A stretch of 64,000 nucleotides of DNA from an uncultured bacterium (GCA_947383005.1 CANDBT010000005.1:1-64000); one strand, 5' to 3'. Positions 36,404 to 45,704 are shown, counted from the first letter of the stretch. Notes: a model not told the origin generated them from the letters alone. A program made the numbers and translations.

Positions 36404-38986
36404 ATGAAAAAACAGGAAGGCCACGGGAAAAACAGAGGATTTTCCTTGATTTTTTCCATTATATTGGTTTTTTGCATTTTGGGAGTAGTTGTGTTCTCCG
36501 TGGCGCGGAGAATATCGGCAGAAATGTCTTTGTCTGCGATTCACAATTTGAGTGAAAGCCTGGGGTTGATTAAAGGCACAACAGAAGCAATTTTGGTTAA
36601 GGAGGCGGAGTTTCAAAAGCTGATTGCCCAGGAAATTGCCATGGTTGAAGAGCAGGAAAATTTCATTCACTCTTATAATAAGAACCGGACCATGGTGAAG
36701 ATTTCTCTGATTATGGCAGGAGAGACAGAAGGGATTTCCAATACGGGAGATGTGTTTTCAGAGGAGGGATTGGATTTCTCTTCCGGAAAAAAGGTTGAAG
36801 AACTTCCGATTTCCCAGTCTTATCTGAATCAAATGGGAACTTGGGCATATACGATGAAGTGTCCGGTTGTGAAGGACAATGAAGAAATTGCCACTCTTTA
36901 TGTAGAATATATTTATGACTCTTTTGACGATGCGCTGCCGGGCAGCTTTTATAATGGGAGCGCGATGCTCTACATCATGGATGCCAAAAGCGAACGGATG
37001 GTTTTGAAGCCCAAAGGGATGGGCGAGCGGGTTGCGGGGCATTTAAACCTTCAGGATTTTTACCGGTCGAATAATATTTTGGAAGAGGAACTTCAGGCTG
37101 AAGTGGCTGAGAGTATCCATTCAGGAAAAGATATTATGTTCTATCATGATATCCGGGGGAAGGATTCCCTGATATATATGTGGGCGGTTAATGAAGGGGC
37201 GATATACCTGATTGGCTATGTGCCTATAGAGGCGATTCAGCAGGAGGGAAGAGCGGTAAATCAGAATATTCTGGCGGTTGTGATGGTGATGCTGGTTGCT
37301 TTTCTTCTTTGCTGCATATTATATTATTTGAATCAGAGGCAGCAAAACCGGATACGAAAAGAGCAGGAGGCAGAGAGGGAGGTTCATAATAAACAATTAG
37401 CTGAGGCGTTACAGGCGGCGCAGATTGCGAGCAAGTCCAAGACGACTTTCCTTTCCAATATGTCCCATGACATTCGCACGCCGATGAATGCGATTCTTGG
37501 ATTTACGACTTTATTGGCCAAAGATGCGGATAATCCGGTTAAAGTGAGAGAATATACAAAAAAGATTACGGCATCAGGCCAGCATTTGCTCAGTTTGATT
37601 AACGATGTTTTGGATGTTTCCAAAATCGAAAGCGGCAAGGTTGTGCTGACATTGGGAAAGTTTACGCTGAACAATCTGGTATCCTCTGTGGATGCGATTA
37701 TCCGTCCTATGGCAAATGCAAAGGAACAGGTTTTTGATGTGTCAGTGACGGACATCAAACATGAATATTTAGTGGGGGATGAGACGAGGATCAATCAAAT
37801 CCTGATAAACCTTCTGTCCAATGCGGTAAAATATACGCAAAATGGGGGGAATATCTGGTTCCGTATTATCGGGCAGCCGCAGCATTCCAGCCAGTATGAA
37901 CATATCCGCATTGAGGTGGAAGATAACGGGTACGGGATGACTCCGGATTATCTCAAGACGATTTTTGAGGCTTTTACCAGGGCGGAAAACAGTACGACGA
38001 ATAAAGTACAGGGTACAGGGCTCGGTATGGCTATCACGAAAAATATTGTGGAGCTGATGGGCGGGAGCATAGAAGTTTTCAGTGAAGTGGGCAAAGGAAG
38101 CCTCTTCAGAGTGGATCTGGAGCTGCGGATTCCTGATGAGCAGACAGACAGGGAATTTTGGGAGAAAAGCGGCATTACCCGTATTTTGGCTGTGGATGAC
38201 GACATGGAGAACTGCAGGAATATTCAGACTTTAATGAAAAATACAGGGGTGACTGTGGATGCGGTGTTTAGCGGCGAGGAGGCGATCCGGCGGATCGGGG
38301 ATGCTTTCCGGGCCGGCCAGGGTTATCAAATGATTTTGCTGGATTGGAAGATGCCGGATATGGATGGGATTGAGACGGCAAAATGGATTCGTGTTATGAT
38401 ATCTGATCCGCTGCCGATTTTGTTCCTGACCGCTTATGAAGGCGAGGATATGGAAGATGAGATGCTTCGCGTGGCAAATGCGGGGATATTGGCAAAACCG
38501 TTTTTTGTATCGGCCTTCAAGGAGAAGATCTTGGAAATGCAGTCCGGACAAAAAGGAAAACGTGTTATGGCAGAGGCGCCGGCCGGCAATAGTATAGAAG
38601 GTCTGCATCTTTTAGTGGCAGAGGATAATGAGATCAATGCGGAGATTCTGGAAGAGCTTCTGGATGTGGAAGGGGCGACTTGTGAAATTGTTGAAAATGG
38701 CCGGTTGGCCGTGGAACGTTTTGAAAAAGCGAAGGAAGGTGAGTTTGACGCGATTTTGATGGATGTCCAGATGCCGGTGATGAACGGGTATGAGGCATCG
38801 CGGGCGATTCGGGCGTTAAAGCGTGATGAGGCTGGGAAAATTCCTATTATTGCCATGACGGCTAATGCTTTTGCGGAGGATGTAAAGGATGCATTGGATG
38901 CAGGCATGAGCGTTCATATAGCGAAGCCGATTGATATGGAGCTTCTGAAAAAGACATTGAACCAATGGATACAAGGAAAGGGATAG
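36404..38986 (+). CDS. Hybrid sensor histidine kinase with two receiver domains
   Basis: An 860-residue membrane kinase. One membrane helix lies near residues 10-35 and a second near 285-310, enclosing an extracellular sensor of about 250 residues. Then come a coiled coil, HisKA with NMSHDIRTPMNAILGF (His355), and HATPase with LINLLSNAVKYT, VEDNGYGM and GTGLGMAI. The first receiver (Asp647, LLDWKMPDMDG) and second receiver (Asp787, ILMDVQMPVMNG) follow. No Hpt or output domain is present. The start is ATG 36404 with GGAG upstream. A solute-binding lipoprotein gene follows after four bases, so the pair may form one sensory unit. Confidence 0.93.
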   Translation: MKKQEGHGKNRGFSLIFSIILVFCILGVVVFSVARRISAEMSLSAIHNLSESLGLIKGTTEAILVKEAEFQKLIAQEIAMVEEQENFIHSYNKNRTMVKISLIMAGETEGISNTGDVFSEEGLDFSSGKKVEELPISQSYLNQMGTWAYTMKCPVVKDNEEIATLYVEYIYDSFDDALPGSFYNGSAMLYIMDAKSERMVLKPKGMGERVAGHLNLQDFYRSNNILEEELQAEVAESIHSGKDIMFYHDIRGKDSLIYMWAVNEGAIYLIGYVPIEAIQQEGRAVNQNILAVVMVMLVAFLLCCILYYLNQRQQNRIRKEQEAEREVHNKQLAEALQAAQIASKSKTTFLSNMSHDIRTPMNAILGFTTLLAKDADNPVKVREYTKKITASGQHLLSLINDVLDVSKIESGKVVLTLGKFTLNNLVSSVDAIIRPMANAKEQVFDVSVTDIKHEYLVGDETRINQILINLLSNAVKYTQNGGNIWFRIIGQPQHSSQYEHIRIEVEDNGYGMTPDYLKTIFEAFTRAENSTTNKVQGTGLGMAITKNIVELMGGSIEVFSEVGKGSLFRVDLELRIPDEQTDREFWEKSGITRILAVDDDMENCRNIQTLMKNTGVTVDAVFSGEEAIRRIGDAFRAGQGYQMILLDWKMPDMDGIETAKWIRVMISDPLPILFLTAYEGEDMEDEMLRVANAGILAKPFFVSAFKEKILEMQSGQKGKRVMAEAPAGNSIEGLHLLVAEDNEINAEILEELLDVEGATCEIVENGRLAVERFEKAKEGEFDAILMDVQMPVMNGYEASRAIRALKRDEAGKIPIIAMTANAFAEDVKDALDAGMSVHIAKPIDMELLKKTLNQWIQGKG

Positions 38987-38990
38987 AAAG

Positions 38991-40316
38991 ATGAAAACGG
39001 TTGGGAAAAAAGTCATCATGAAGTCGGTTGGCATTTTGCTGGCAGGAATAACGGCATTTGCCGCTGTCGGTTGCAACGGCAAAACAGACGCCACGAAAAA
39101 ATTGATTGCCATCAAAGAAGATGAAGGAAAAATAGTCAATGTATTCGGGCCGATGGAAAAATCAAAACCGAATGCCGATAATGTTGCCAGGACAGCTTTT
39201 GACATGACGGTCAGCATGGCGGAAGAGAAACTAAAACTGACGGTGGAGTACAGAACCTACACGGCAGAAAATTATCAGGAGAAAACTTATGATGATGTGG
39301 TGCTTGACCGCGTACGCAACAATATGGATGATTTCTATTTGCTTAATCCGGATAGTATCAAGATTTTGGGAGAAGAGGGAAAACTGCTGGATTTGTCGGA
39401 TTTGGAATGTGCAAAAAACATAAGGGATGTGGTAAAGGCAGCGAATACGATTGACGGAAAATTGGTAGCGATACCACAGGAAATCGTAGCTTACGGTTTG
39501 TTTATTAATAAGGATATGTTTGACCGTTATCATCTTTCTTTGCCAAATACGCCGGAAGAGTTTTTGGAATGCTGCCGTGTGTTCAAGGAGAATGGCATTG
39601 AGACACCGGTTGGCGCTAACCGCTGGTGGCTGGAGACTTTTGTTTTTGCGCAGGCTTATGCAGAAATGTATAATGGCGGGAATACACAGGCAGAAATTGA
39701 AGCGCTCAACAGCGGCGATAGCAAATACAGCGATTATATGCGTCCGGGGTTTGAATTTTTGCAGGAGTTGATTGACAAAGGCTATATTGATGCCAAAGCA
39801 GCATATACCTATGAAGCGATTGAGGGAGAAGGGCCGGATTTCCTGGCACAGAAGACACCGATTGTGATGGCTTATTGGGGGGCTGCCAATGCGGATACGG
39901 CTTATGGGAAGTCGGATTTCAATATGCAGGTGATTGGTTTTCCCAGCAGCCTGGGCCAGATGCCGGTAGTGCCGATCACCGGTTATGCTATTAGTGCGGA
40001 GGCGGAGCATTTGGAGGATACCAGGGAAGTTTTAGAGGTTATCTTATCCGACGAGGCGCTTAAAACTTATTCGGAGATAAACAAGGTGATTCCCGCGACA
40101 AAAAATGTGGAAGTAGACTGCATCCCGGCTTTGGAACCCTTGAACAAAAAGATGGAAGAAGGGGTTTATGTGCTGGCTACCAATGCCAGCATGAATGTGG
40201 AACAGTGGGGGAATATCTGCCTGATTGTGCGGGAATTGCTGAACGGCGCCACAGTAGATGAATGTATGGCCGAATTTGACCGGCTGCAGGAGGAGTCTTT
40301 AGCTAAGGATTCGTAA
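38991..40316 (+). CDS. Extracellular solute-binding lipoprotein linked to the hybrid kinase
   Basis: A 441-residue family 1 solute-binding protein. The signal peptide ends in AAVGC (lipobox, Cys near residue 28). The body shows YRTYTAENYQEKTYDDVV, GLFINKDMFDRYHL and a C-terminal hinge region typical of sugar-binding proteins. The ATG 38991 starts four bases after the kinase stop. No permease or ATPase follows; a terminator lies at 40321. It therefore likely presents its ligand to the kinase's outer domain rather than to a transporter (inferred). Confidence 0.88.
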   Translation: MKTVGKKVIMKSVGILLAGITAFAAVGCNGKTDATKKLIAIKEDEGKIVNVFGPMEKSKPNADNVARTAFDMTVSMAEEKLKLTVEYRTYTAENYQEKTYDDVVLDRVRNNMDDFYLLNPDSIKILGEEGKLLDLSDLECAKNIRDVVKAANTIDGKLVAIPQEIVAYGLFINKDMFDRYHLSLPNTPEEFLECCRVFKENGIETPVGANRWWLETFVFAQAYAEMYNGGNTQAEIEALNSGDSKYSDYMRPGFEFLQELIDKGYIDAKAAYTYEAIEGEGPDFLAQKTPIVMAYWGAANADTAYGKSDFNMQVIGFPSSLGQMPVVPITGYAISAEAEHLEDTREVLEVILSDEALKTYSEINKVIPATKNVEVDCIPALEPLNKKMEEGVYVLATNASMNVEQWGNICLIVRELLNGATVDECMAEFDRLQEESLAKDS

Positions 40317-40320
40317 ACGG

Positions 40321-40359
40321 AAAATGCCTTTTGGGGATTGATTTCCCAAAAGGCATTTT
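40321..40359 (+). terminator. Intrinsic terminator after the solute-binding gene
   Basis: AAAATGCCTTTTGGG (40321-40335) pairs with CCCAAAAGGCATTTT (40344-40358), ending in a T run. Confidence 0.95.
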
Positions 40360-40370
40360 TCCGTTGCTAT

Positions 40371-40405
40371 AAGGAATCATGTCGCTGAAGCGACCCGCCG
40401 CAGGC
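40371..40405. repeat. Fragment of the TGTCGCTGAAGCGACCCGCC module
   Basis: AAGGAATCATGTCGCTGAAG and CGACCCGCCGCAGG are identical to part of the element at 18600-18634. Confidence 0.7.
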
Positions 40406-40411
40406 GGAGGA

Positions 40412-40504
40412 GCTGTTGCAAAATAACAGACGTATACAATATATGGCATAGTAGTCACGCGTACTCTTGCCATATATTGTAGAATTACTGAATTTTGCAA
40501 CAGC
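40412..40504. mobile_element. 93-bp nested palindrome, MITE-like
   Basis: Outer arms GCTGTTGCAAAAT (40412-40424) and ATTTTGCAACAGC (40492-40504) are exact complements. Inner arms TACAATATATGGCA (40435-40448) and TGCCATATATTGTA (40468-40481) are also exact. No coding capacity. It may be a non-autonomous element or a strong bidirectional terminator. Confidence 0.7.
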
Positions 40505-40516
40505 CCTTTTGTTTCC

Positions 40517-41317
40517 TCAGGTGTTTTCGTACTCGGGGTCCAGAACTGCCAGATCGTAACGTCTGCTGGGGTGGGAGAATGCCGCCAGTACCCAAAAATA
40601 AGTGTTTCTGGTACCTGGAGAAGCTACCGTGGGATGATATCCGGCGGGAGCTAAAATCATGCTGCCACTGCGTACCATATGCGTAACGATGTCTTCCACC
40701 TGGCCGCTCTTCAAATAGCTGACATGGAATCCAAAGTGCGGCGCATCCATGTCAAAATAACAATAGACTTCCTCCAAATCGTTTTCATGTTGATGTGGCG
40801 GCCAACTGGTCCAGGCTCCGTTTCCGCCCCAGGTCAATCCGCACAGAAGCCGGGAAGCTTCCACTTCCGGATTCAAGGTAAAAAATACTTCCCTTTGCCC
40901 TACGCCGTGGCCGTGGATCTGATGGATGCTGCCCAAAGGCAAATCTTTTTCAAATTTGCGGAAAAACGGTTTGCCATATCCTTCGCATGTAGCTCCGCCA
41001 ATATAGAAAATGCAATCCTCTGTTGCGCGAATTTCTACGGAGACGCCTCCGTTTATATAGAAAGAATCAAGCGCTTCCATTTCTTGCTGGAATGATTCGC
41101 AGGAAACATGGGCTTTTCCTTTAATTAAAACCGGATTCATCTCCAATTTTCCGGATTCCAGAATGTATTGGGAACCGGCATGCAAATTCAAGCGGTAAAT
41201 ATGTACGGCTTTGCAGTCCTGGATTCCCGGCACGATACACGGATGAAAACCTTCTGTTTCGGGAGAAGTGATATCCCACCCTTCCATCCGTTTTTTATTT
41301 TCTGCATTTCCAATCAT
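40517..41317 (-). CDS. KduI/IolB-family isomerase (cupin)
   Basis: A 266-residue cupin protein of the KduI/IolB family. Members isomerise 5-keto-4-deoxyuronate (pectin breakdown) or 5-deoxyglucuronate (inositol breakdown). Metal-site region: WPPHQHENDLEEVYCYFD, with HxH and Glu, plus a later APAGYHPTVASPG. The layout is nearer to IolB than to KduI, but the nearby pectin genes leave either possible. The start is ATG 41317 with GGAG upstream; an ATG at 41329 lacks one. It is a single-gene unit converging on the sensor operon. Confidence 0.8.
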   Translation of the reverse strand: MIGNAENKKRMEGWDITSPETEGFHPCIVPGIQDCKAVHIYRLNLHAGSQYILESGKLEMNPVLIKGKAHVSCESFQQEMEALDSFYINGGVSVEIRATEDCIFYIGGATCEGYGKPFFRKFEKDLPLGSIHQIHGHGVGQREVFFTLNPEVEASRLLCGLTWGGNGAWTSWPPHQHENDLEEVYCYFDMDAPHFGFHVSYLKSGQVEDIVTHMVRSGSMILAPAGYHPTVASPGTRNTYFWVLAAFSHPSRRYDLAVLDPEYENT

Positions 41318-41410
41318 GATTTTCTCCATTTCTTTTTATGTACTTTCGGAATCTTTCCTGCACCTGCTTTTGCGGCTGATTTTACGCCATATGCAACTAA
41401 ATTTAGCTGT

Positions 41411-41556
41411 AACAGTTCAGACGGGTATCTTCTTGTCCGTCAACGCCGGACAAGAAGCATCGGATGTCCATCTGATGTGGAAGAACGGATAAAAACAGTC
41501 TTACAAGCAAGTTTGACGCCTGTTTTTATCTGTTTTTTCCCGCCGTCTGAACTGTT
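41411..41556. repeat. Triple-hairpin repeat, copy 2, with perfect 14-bp terminal inverted repeats
   Basis: AACAGTTCAGACGG (41411-41424) and CCGTCTGAACTGTT (41543-41556) are exact complements. Inside lie the CTTCTTGTCC/GGACAAGAAG and CATCGGATG/CATCTGATG hairpins and the AAAAACAG/CTGTTTTT hairpin with the same TCTTACAAGCAAG loop as at 8320. Confidence 0.8.
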
Positions 41557-41569
41557 ATATTTAATCAAC

Positions 41570-41655
41570 GTACGTTCCACGTACGCCTCAACAATTTATG
41601 CACATCTGACAAAAAAGCCATCTCACAAATTCAGGCACAAAGAGACTCCGAGAGT
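41570..41655. repeat. CAGGCACAAAGAG repeat, copy 4
   Basis: ACGTACGTTCCACGTACGCC, AATTTATGCACATCTGAC and TCTCACAAATTCAGGCACAA parallel the copy at 31040-31160 in the opposite orientation. The rest of the gap to 41788 shows a GCAAGCTGTGGGG-like hairpin near the TRAP gene 3' end (CCCCACAGCTTGCTGCGGGG). Confidence 0.55.
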
Positions 41656-41788
41656 GCATTTTTCTTGTGATTTTGTGACATGTTTATTTCCGTGGGCAAC
41701 GAGCCAAGCGGACATGCTTGCATGTCCATTTGACGACTGCTGCGAGGGTCAAATACCCCACAGCTTGCTGCGGGGCGTTTGATTTCTG

Positions 41789-43678
41789 CTATTCGGCTGC
41801 AGCATGAGCTTTAGCCTGACGATAATTTCCCAGTATAACTACAGCCAGGATAGCGATACCGATGATATCGGTAATCGTCTCCGGGACAATGGATAAGAAC
41901 GCACAGCCTAAAAGCAAAGTTCTTGTCACCTTATTGAGCGGGGCGAACATAAATCCGGCGATGGATGCCGCCAAAGCGTATACGCCCAGGAACAAGGTAA
42001 ACGAGCTGGTAATCGTATTTAAGAGCGGTCCCTGTAGTAAGACAGCCGGCTCGTAGGCAAATACGAAAGGTACGATAAATGCTACGGAAGCATAGATGAA
42101 GCCTGTCCAACCGGTTTTCCAGGAGTCTGCACCTGCTATTCCGGCTGCCGTGAAAGAGGCCAGGCAGACGGGCGGCGTTATCTGAGCCATTACCCCGAAG
42201 TAAAAGCAAAACATATGGCATACCAGCAAGGGAAGGCCCAATTTGACTAATACCGGAACAAACAGCACTACGGCAATCAGGTAAGCAGCTACGGTAGGCA
42301 GCGCCATTCCCAAAAGCATACAGCCCAGCATGGTGATCAACAGAGCCAACAGCAGGCTGGAACCGCCGACGGTTGCGATGACGCCGGAGAATTTGTTGGC
42401 TAGTCCGGACTGTACCACGGTTCCGATGATGATACCGCAGGCGGCAACCGGGACTGCCACGTTGGCGCACTGTTTGATTCCGTCAATAAATGCTTCAAAA
42501 AGTTCTTTAATCCCTAAGCGGTTTTTGTTGAATATATTTAAAACCAGGATAATTGCCGTCGCCACCAAAGCAGATGAGCGAAGGGATTTGCCGGTCAATA
42601 CCATATATACCAGTACCAATGCCGGGAGAAGCAGATATAAGCGGTTCAGGATGGGATTGACCTTAAAAGTCAGTTCATCTGCACTTACATCTGTGCCGAT
42701 GTGTTTCCATGTATTTGCCCTTGCCAGAAAACCTACCAGCAAAAATACCGAAGCGAAATATGCGATGGCGGGAATTGCTGCGGAAAGGGCGATTTGTCCA
42801 TATTGGACGCCTAACAGCTCGGCCATGATGAATGCGCCAACCCCCATGATAGGAGGCATAATCTGTCCGCCGGTGGAGGCTACCGATTCTATTGCGCCTG
42901 CCTGTTCCGGGGTATAGCCTGCTTTTTTCATCATAGGAATAGTCATGACACCGGTGGTAGACACATTGGCGACAGCCGAACCGGATATCATTCCCATAAG
43001 TCCGGAAGAGAGTACGGCAGCTTTTGCCGGTCCGCCGGTCTTGGGGTTACTGAATTTCATTCCGATATCAATCAAAACCTGCCCGCCTCCGCAAGCGGCA
43101 AAGAGGGAACCGAAAATCATAAAGTAGAAGATATAACTGGCTGTAGTGGAAAGAGGCGTCCCATATATCCCCTGAGAAGTCAGTGTCATGATTTCCGTGA
43201 ATTGTTTTATATTAAAACCGGAAAATTTGGTAAATCCGGGACAATACTTGCCCAGGAAGCAATAGGCAATAAACACCAGGACAAAAACCAAAAGATTCAA
43301 TCCGATGACTCTGCGAACTGCCTCCAACAGCAATATCATAATAATGAACATGGCAACTTTGTCTGCTCCCAGCACCGGCTCAATATAGGGAATACGGCTG
43401 ATGATCCGAAGCTGTTCAACAAAGGAATACCATATTACCCAGCCAAAGACCGGGAAGGTCAAAAAATCAATGATCCTAAGCCAAGGATATTTATCGCTTC
43501 CCGGAAATGGCTTGTTAATAAAAACAATGGCCAGGGCAAAGCACAGGAAAATCGGGCTTAGCGTCATGGGGTGTATCGGTTGGACGAAAGTGAAATATAA
43601 TTGGCTAAGCATCCACACAGATGCCAAAATCCCCAATGTAATGTTGGAAACCCGTTTCAATCTGTCTTCAAAACTCAT
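41789..43678 (-). CDS. TRAP transporter fused permease (4TM plus 12TM)
   Basis: A 629-residue, almost wholly hydrophobic permease of the TAXI-type TRAP family. These use an ion gradient to import organic acids with an extracellular binding protein. The central part has the DctM-type signatures GGSSLLLALLITMLGCMLLG and ALPTVAAYLIAVVLFVP, and MMISGSAV-like GMISGSAVANVSTTGVMTIP. The small DctQ-like section is fused at the N-terminus. It lies 13 bp behind the TAXI binding-protein gene, in one operon. Confidence 0.92.
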   Translation of the reverse strand: MSFEDRLKRVSNITLGILASVWMLSQLYFTFVQPIHPMTLSPIFLCFALAIVFINKPFPGSDKYPWLRIIDFLTFPVFGWVIWYSFVEQLRIISRIPYIEPVLGADKVAMFIIMILLLEAVRRVIGLNLLVFVLVFIAYCFLGKYCPGFTKFSGFNIKQFTEIMTLTSQGIYGTPLSTTASYIFYFMIFGSLFAACGGGQVLIDIGMKFSNPKTGGPAKAAVLSSGLMGMISGSAVANVSTTGVMTIPMMKKAGYTPEQAGAIESVASTGGQIMPPIMGVGAFIMAELLGVQYGQIALSAAIPAIAYFASVFLLVGFLARANTWKHIGTDVSADELTFKVNPILNRLYLLLPALVLVYMVLTGKSLRSSALVATAIILVLNIFNKNRLGIKELFEAFIDGIKQCANVAVPVAACGIIIGTVVQSGLANKFSGVIATVGGSSLLLALLITMLGCMLLGMALPTVAAYLIAVVLFVPVLVKLGLPLLVCHMFCFYFGVMAQITPPVCLASFTAAGIAGADSWKTGWTGFIYASVAFIVPFVFAYEPAVLLQGPLLNTITSSFTLFLGVYALAASIAGFMFAPLNKVTRTLLLGCAFLSIVPETITDIIGIAILAVVILGNYRQAKAHAAAE

Positions 43679-43691
43679 ATATGCCTCCCTT

Positions 43692-44810
43692 TTATTGCAT
43701 CAACCCCGCGTCTTTGTAGTAAGCAGCCGCACCTGGATGAAGCTCGATGCCTGTCATTTCAATCTTCCAGGCAACTTCCGGATCAAAACTTTCCATAGCC
43801 GGAACCAATTCTACAATCTGCCCTTTTTGTTCACAAATCCCTTTTGTCATAGCATAAACAACATCATCGGGCACATCCTTGCGAACCAGTACCGTCTCGC
43901 AGCCACATATCGTTTCGATAGGTTCGGTCTGCCCATTCCAGCTATTGGCCGGCATGGTCATGGAATTATAACCCTTTTCATTCATCTTTTTGCGGGTTTC
44001 TTCACCAAGCTCAACCACGTGCATGGTAGAAGTCATGCAAAGCTCAGTGAAAGCCGGCTGTCCGATAGAAACGACATCGATGGAAACGTCTGCAGAACCT
44101 TCTTTTAACATATCGGTCATCTGGCTGGGGGCAATATGATAAGAAGCGCCGCCCCAGGAATCGATATCCTCCCAGGTAATCCCGAAACAATCCAGGAGAT
44201 CATTGGCGCCGTCCATACCAAAGGAGCCGGGAGCTTTGGTCACAATACGTACAGGATGTTTAGCTTCAAATACTTCTTCCAAAGTGGTAAAGCCTGTGCT
44301 CTGTACAAAAGCATCCGTAAACATGATGGTTCCCCAAGTGATATCCGTACCTCCGCAGACGGCGGCTACGTTCTGGAGGGGTGCGCGGCCTTCTCCATAG
44401 GTTCCTTCTGCCAGTCTCTTGCCCGGTACGTTAGAGCCGCTGGCAAAACTGCATTGGTTTTCTTCCAATAAGAGGGCGCCTGCTGCGCCGCCGGTGGAAA
44501 TCGGCTGAATTTCTATCGTATTGCTTCCCAAGGTCCCTTTCCCCAAAACTTCAACGATAGCAGCCATACGGGAATATACGGTGGTATCTACTCCTTGGGT
44601 AGCCAGGATAAAGTTTTGATTTGATGTGGTCAGCTCCATTCCTCCCGCTGCTTCAGGTGCTGCCGTATCTCCGGAAGCCTCCGCGGCGGTAGGAGCGGCG
44701 GTAGTAGGCGCTGCCGTTTCCGCCGGTTGTCCGGAGCCGCTGCAACCTGCCAGACCAGTGGTCATTGCCGCAACCGTCAACAACGCTGCTATCCTCATGC
44801 TTTTTTTCAT
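43692..44810 (-). CDS. TAXI-family TRAP solute-binding lipoprotein
   Basis: A 372-residue exported binding protein. The signal peptide ends in GLAGC (lipobox), then an Ala/Thr-rich spacer. The mature part has the TAXI features: ILATQGVDTTVYSRMAAIVE, EIQPISTGGAAGALLL and a C-terminal HPGAAAYYKDAGLM. It delivers substrate to the fused permease encoded next. An AGGAGG-type site precedes the start (complement of 44817-44823). The substrate is unknown; the neighbouring DHQase-like and hydroxyacid dehydrogenase genes point to a hydroxylated or cyclic carboxylic acid. Confidence 0.92.
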   Translation of the reverse strand: MKKSMRIAALLTVAAMTTGLAGCSGSGQPAETAAPTTAAPTAAEASGDTAAPEAAGGMELTTSNQNFILATQGVDTTVYSRMAAIVEVLGKGTLGSNTIEIQPISTGGAAGALLLEENQCSFASGSNVPGKRLAEGTYGEGRAPLQNVAAVCGGTDITWGTIMFTDAFVQSTGFTTLEEVFEAKHPVRIVTKAPGSFGMDGANDLLDCFGITWEDIDSWGGASYHIAPSQMTDMLKEGSADVSIDVVSIGQPAFTELCMTSTMHVVELGEETRKKMNEKGYNSMTMPANSWNGQTEPIETICGCETVLVRKDVPDDVVYAMTKGICEQKGQIVELVPAMESFDPEVAWKIEMTGIELHPGAAAYYKDAGLMQ

Positions 44811-44856
44811 TTTGTGTTCCTCCTTTTTTTGTATAGGTTAGGTTGATTGTTTTTCA

Positions 44857-45297
44857 TTATTGAATATCGGTAATTCTCAAGATATTGTCCAGAGCGGCTT
44901 TGTAAGTCTCGCGCCCGAATCCGCAAACCAGCCCTGTGCATACTGGTGCGAGAACGGAATGATTTTCCGGTTTCCGGTAAAAATTTGCCAGATGGACTTC
45001 GATGCAGGGAACAGGCAAAGCGTCAATGGCTTCCTTCAGGCCAATACTATAATGTCCAAATGACCCTGGGTTAATCAAAACCCCATCATATTGTTCCATA
45101 GCCTCGTGAAGGATGTTGATTATCTCGCCTTCTACATTGCTCTGATAGGGAACGGCGTCTGCTCCGATTTCTTTTGCGTATTGGATGAGCTCTTCCATGA
45201 GGACATCCAATGTGTCGGTTCCCAGAGCGTTTCGATCACGTTTCCCCAGCAAGTCCATGTTGGCTCCGTTTACCACCAGTATTCGTTTTTCTTTCAT
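44857..45297 (-). CDS. Type II 3-dehydroquinate dehydratase-like protein lacking the catalytic tyrosine
   Basis: A 146-residue protein of the AroQ fold. Conserved parts: ILVVNGANMDLLG, Arg20, QSNVEGEI (Asn54, Glu56), LINPGSFGHYS (Asn76, His82) and EVHLAN with the catalytic His102. In standard enzymes the lid reads REPxxYG; here it is RDRNALG, so Leu25 replaces the tyrosine that abstracts the proton. It may use another substrate or residue, or be non-enzymatic. The start is ATG 45297 after GGGAGG. It heads the TAXI-TRAP operon, unlike shikimate-pathway aroQ, which supports a catabolic role on an imported compound. Confidence 0.8.
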   Translation of the reverse strand: MKEKRILVVNGANMDLLGKRDRNALGTDTLDVLMEELIQYAKEIGADAVPYQSNVEGEIINILHEAMEQYDGVLINPGSFGHYSIGLKEAIDALPVPCIEVHLANFYRKPENHSVLAPVCTGLVCGFGRETYKAALDNILRITDIQ

Positions 45298-45530
45298 GTA
45301 CTGCCTCCCGTCAAACAATAAACAAAGTATTTATTTGTAAATCAAAAATAAATATTTTATTTAACGATTAATTTTTATAGATTTATTTTACAACATTTCT
45401 ATTAAAAAGTCAAATACAAGTTTAATTTTGTACAATATATACATATAATCAGATTTTTTATGTATAAAATCACAATTTTATTTTTGATAAAGATAAATAT
45501 TTTTTTGCTTCTTGTGTTAAGTCTATTAAT

Positions 45531-45630
45531 ATGATGATACCAGGGTTCCAAAGTCAAAAATCCGATGTAAGCTTGCTTGCAAGAGGATTTTTGACCTTGG
45601 AACCCGCAAAAACACCTAAAAGTAGCCATT
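45531..45630. repeat. Left arm of a roughly 100-bp inverted repeat flanking the PAS regulator
   Basis: Runs from GATGATACCAGGGTTC through AAGCTTGCTTGCAAGAGGA to AACACCTAAAAGTAGCCATT. The reverse complement of 46515-46617 has the same sequence with few differences. The arm itself holds a shorter GGTTCCAAAGTCAAAAATCC / GGATTTTTGACCTTGGAACC hairpin. The rest of 45319-45530 is very AT-rich. Confidence 0.8.
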
Positions 45631-45704
45631 CAGGAAAAAATATGCTGTCAGCCCCTTATCGGAAAGCCAACAGCATATTCCCCATTTTCCCATTCCCGTT
45701 TATT

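Noticed and set aside
40517-41317. Firm assignment to kduI or iolB
   Set aside because: Motifs fit the shared family; neither the context nor the visible residues decide between the two reactions.
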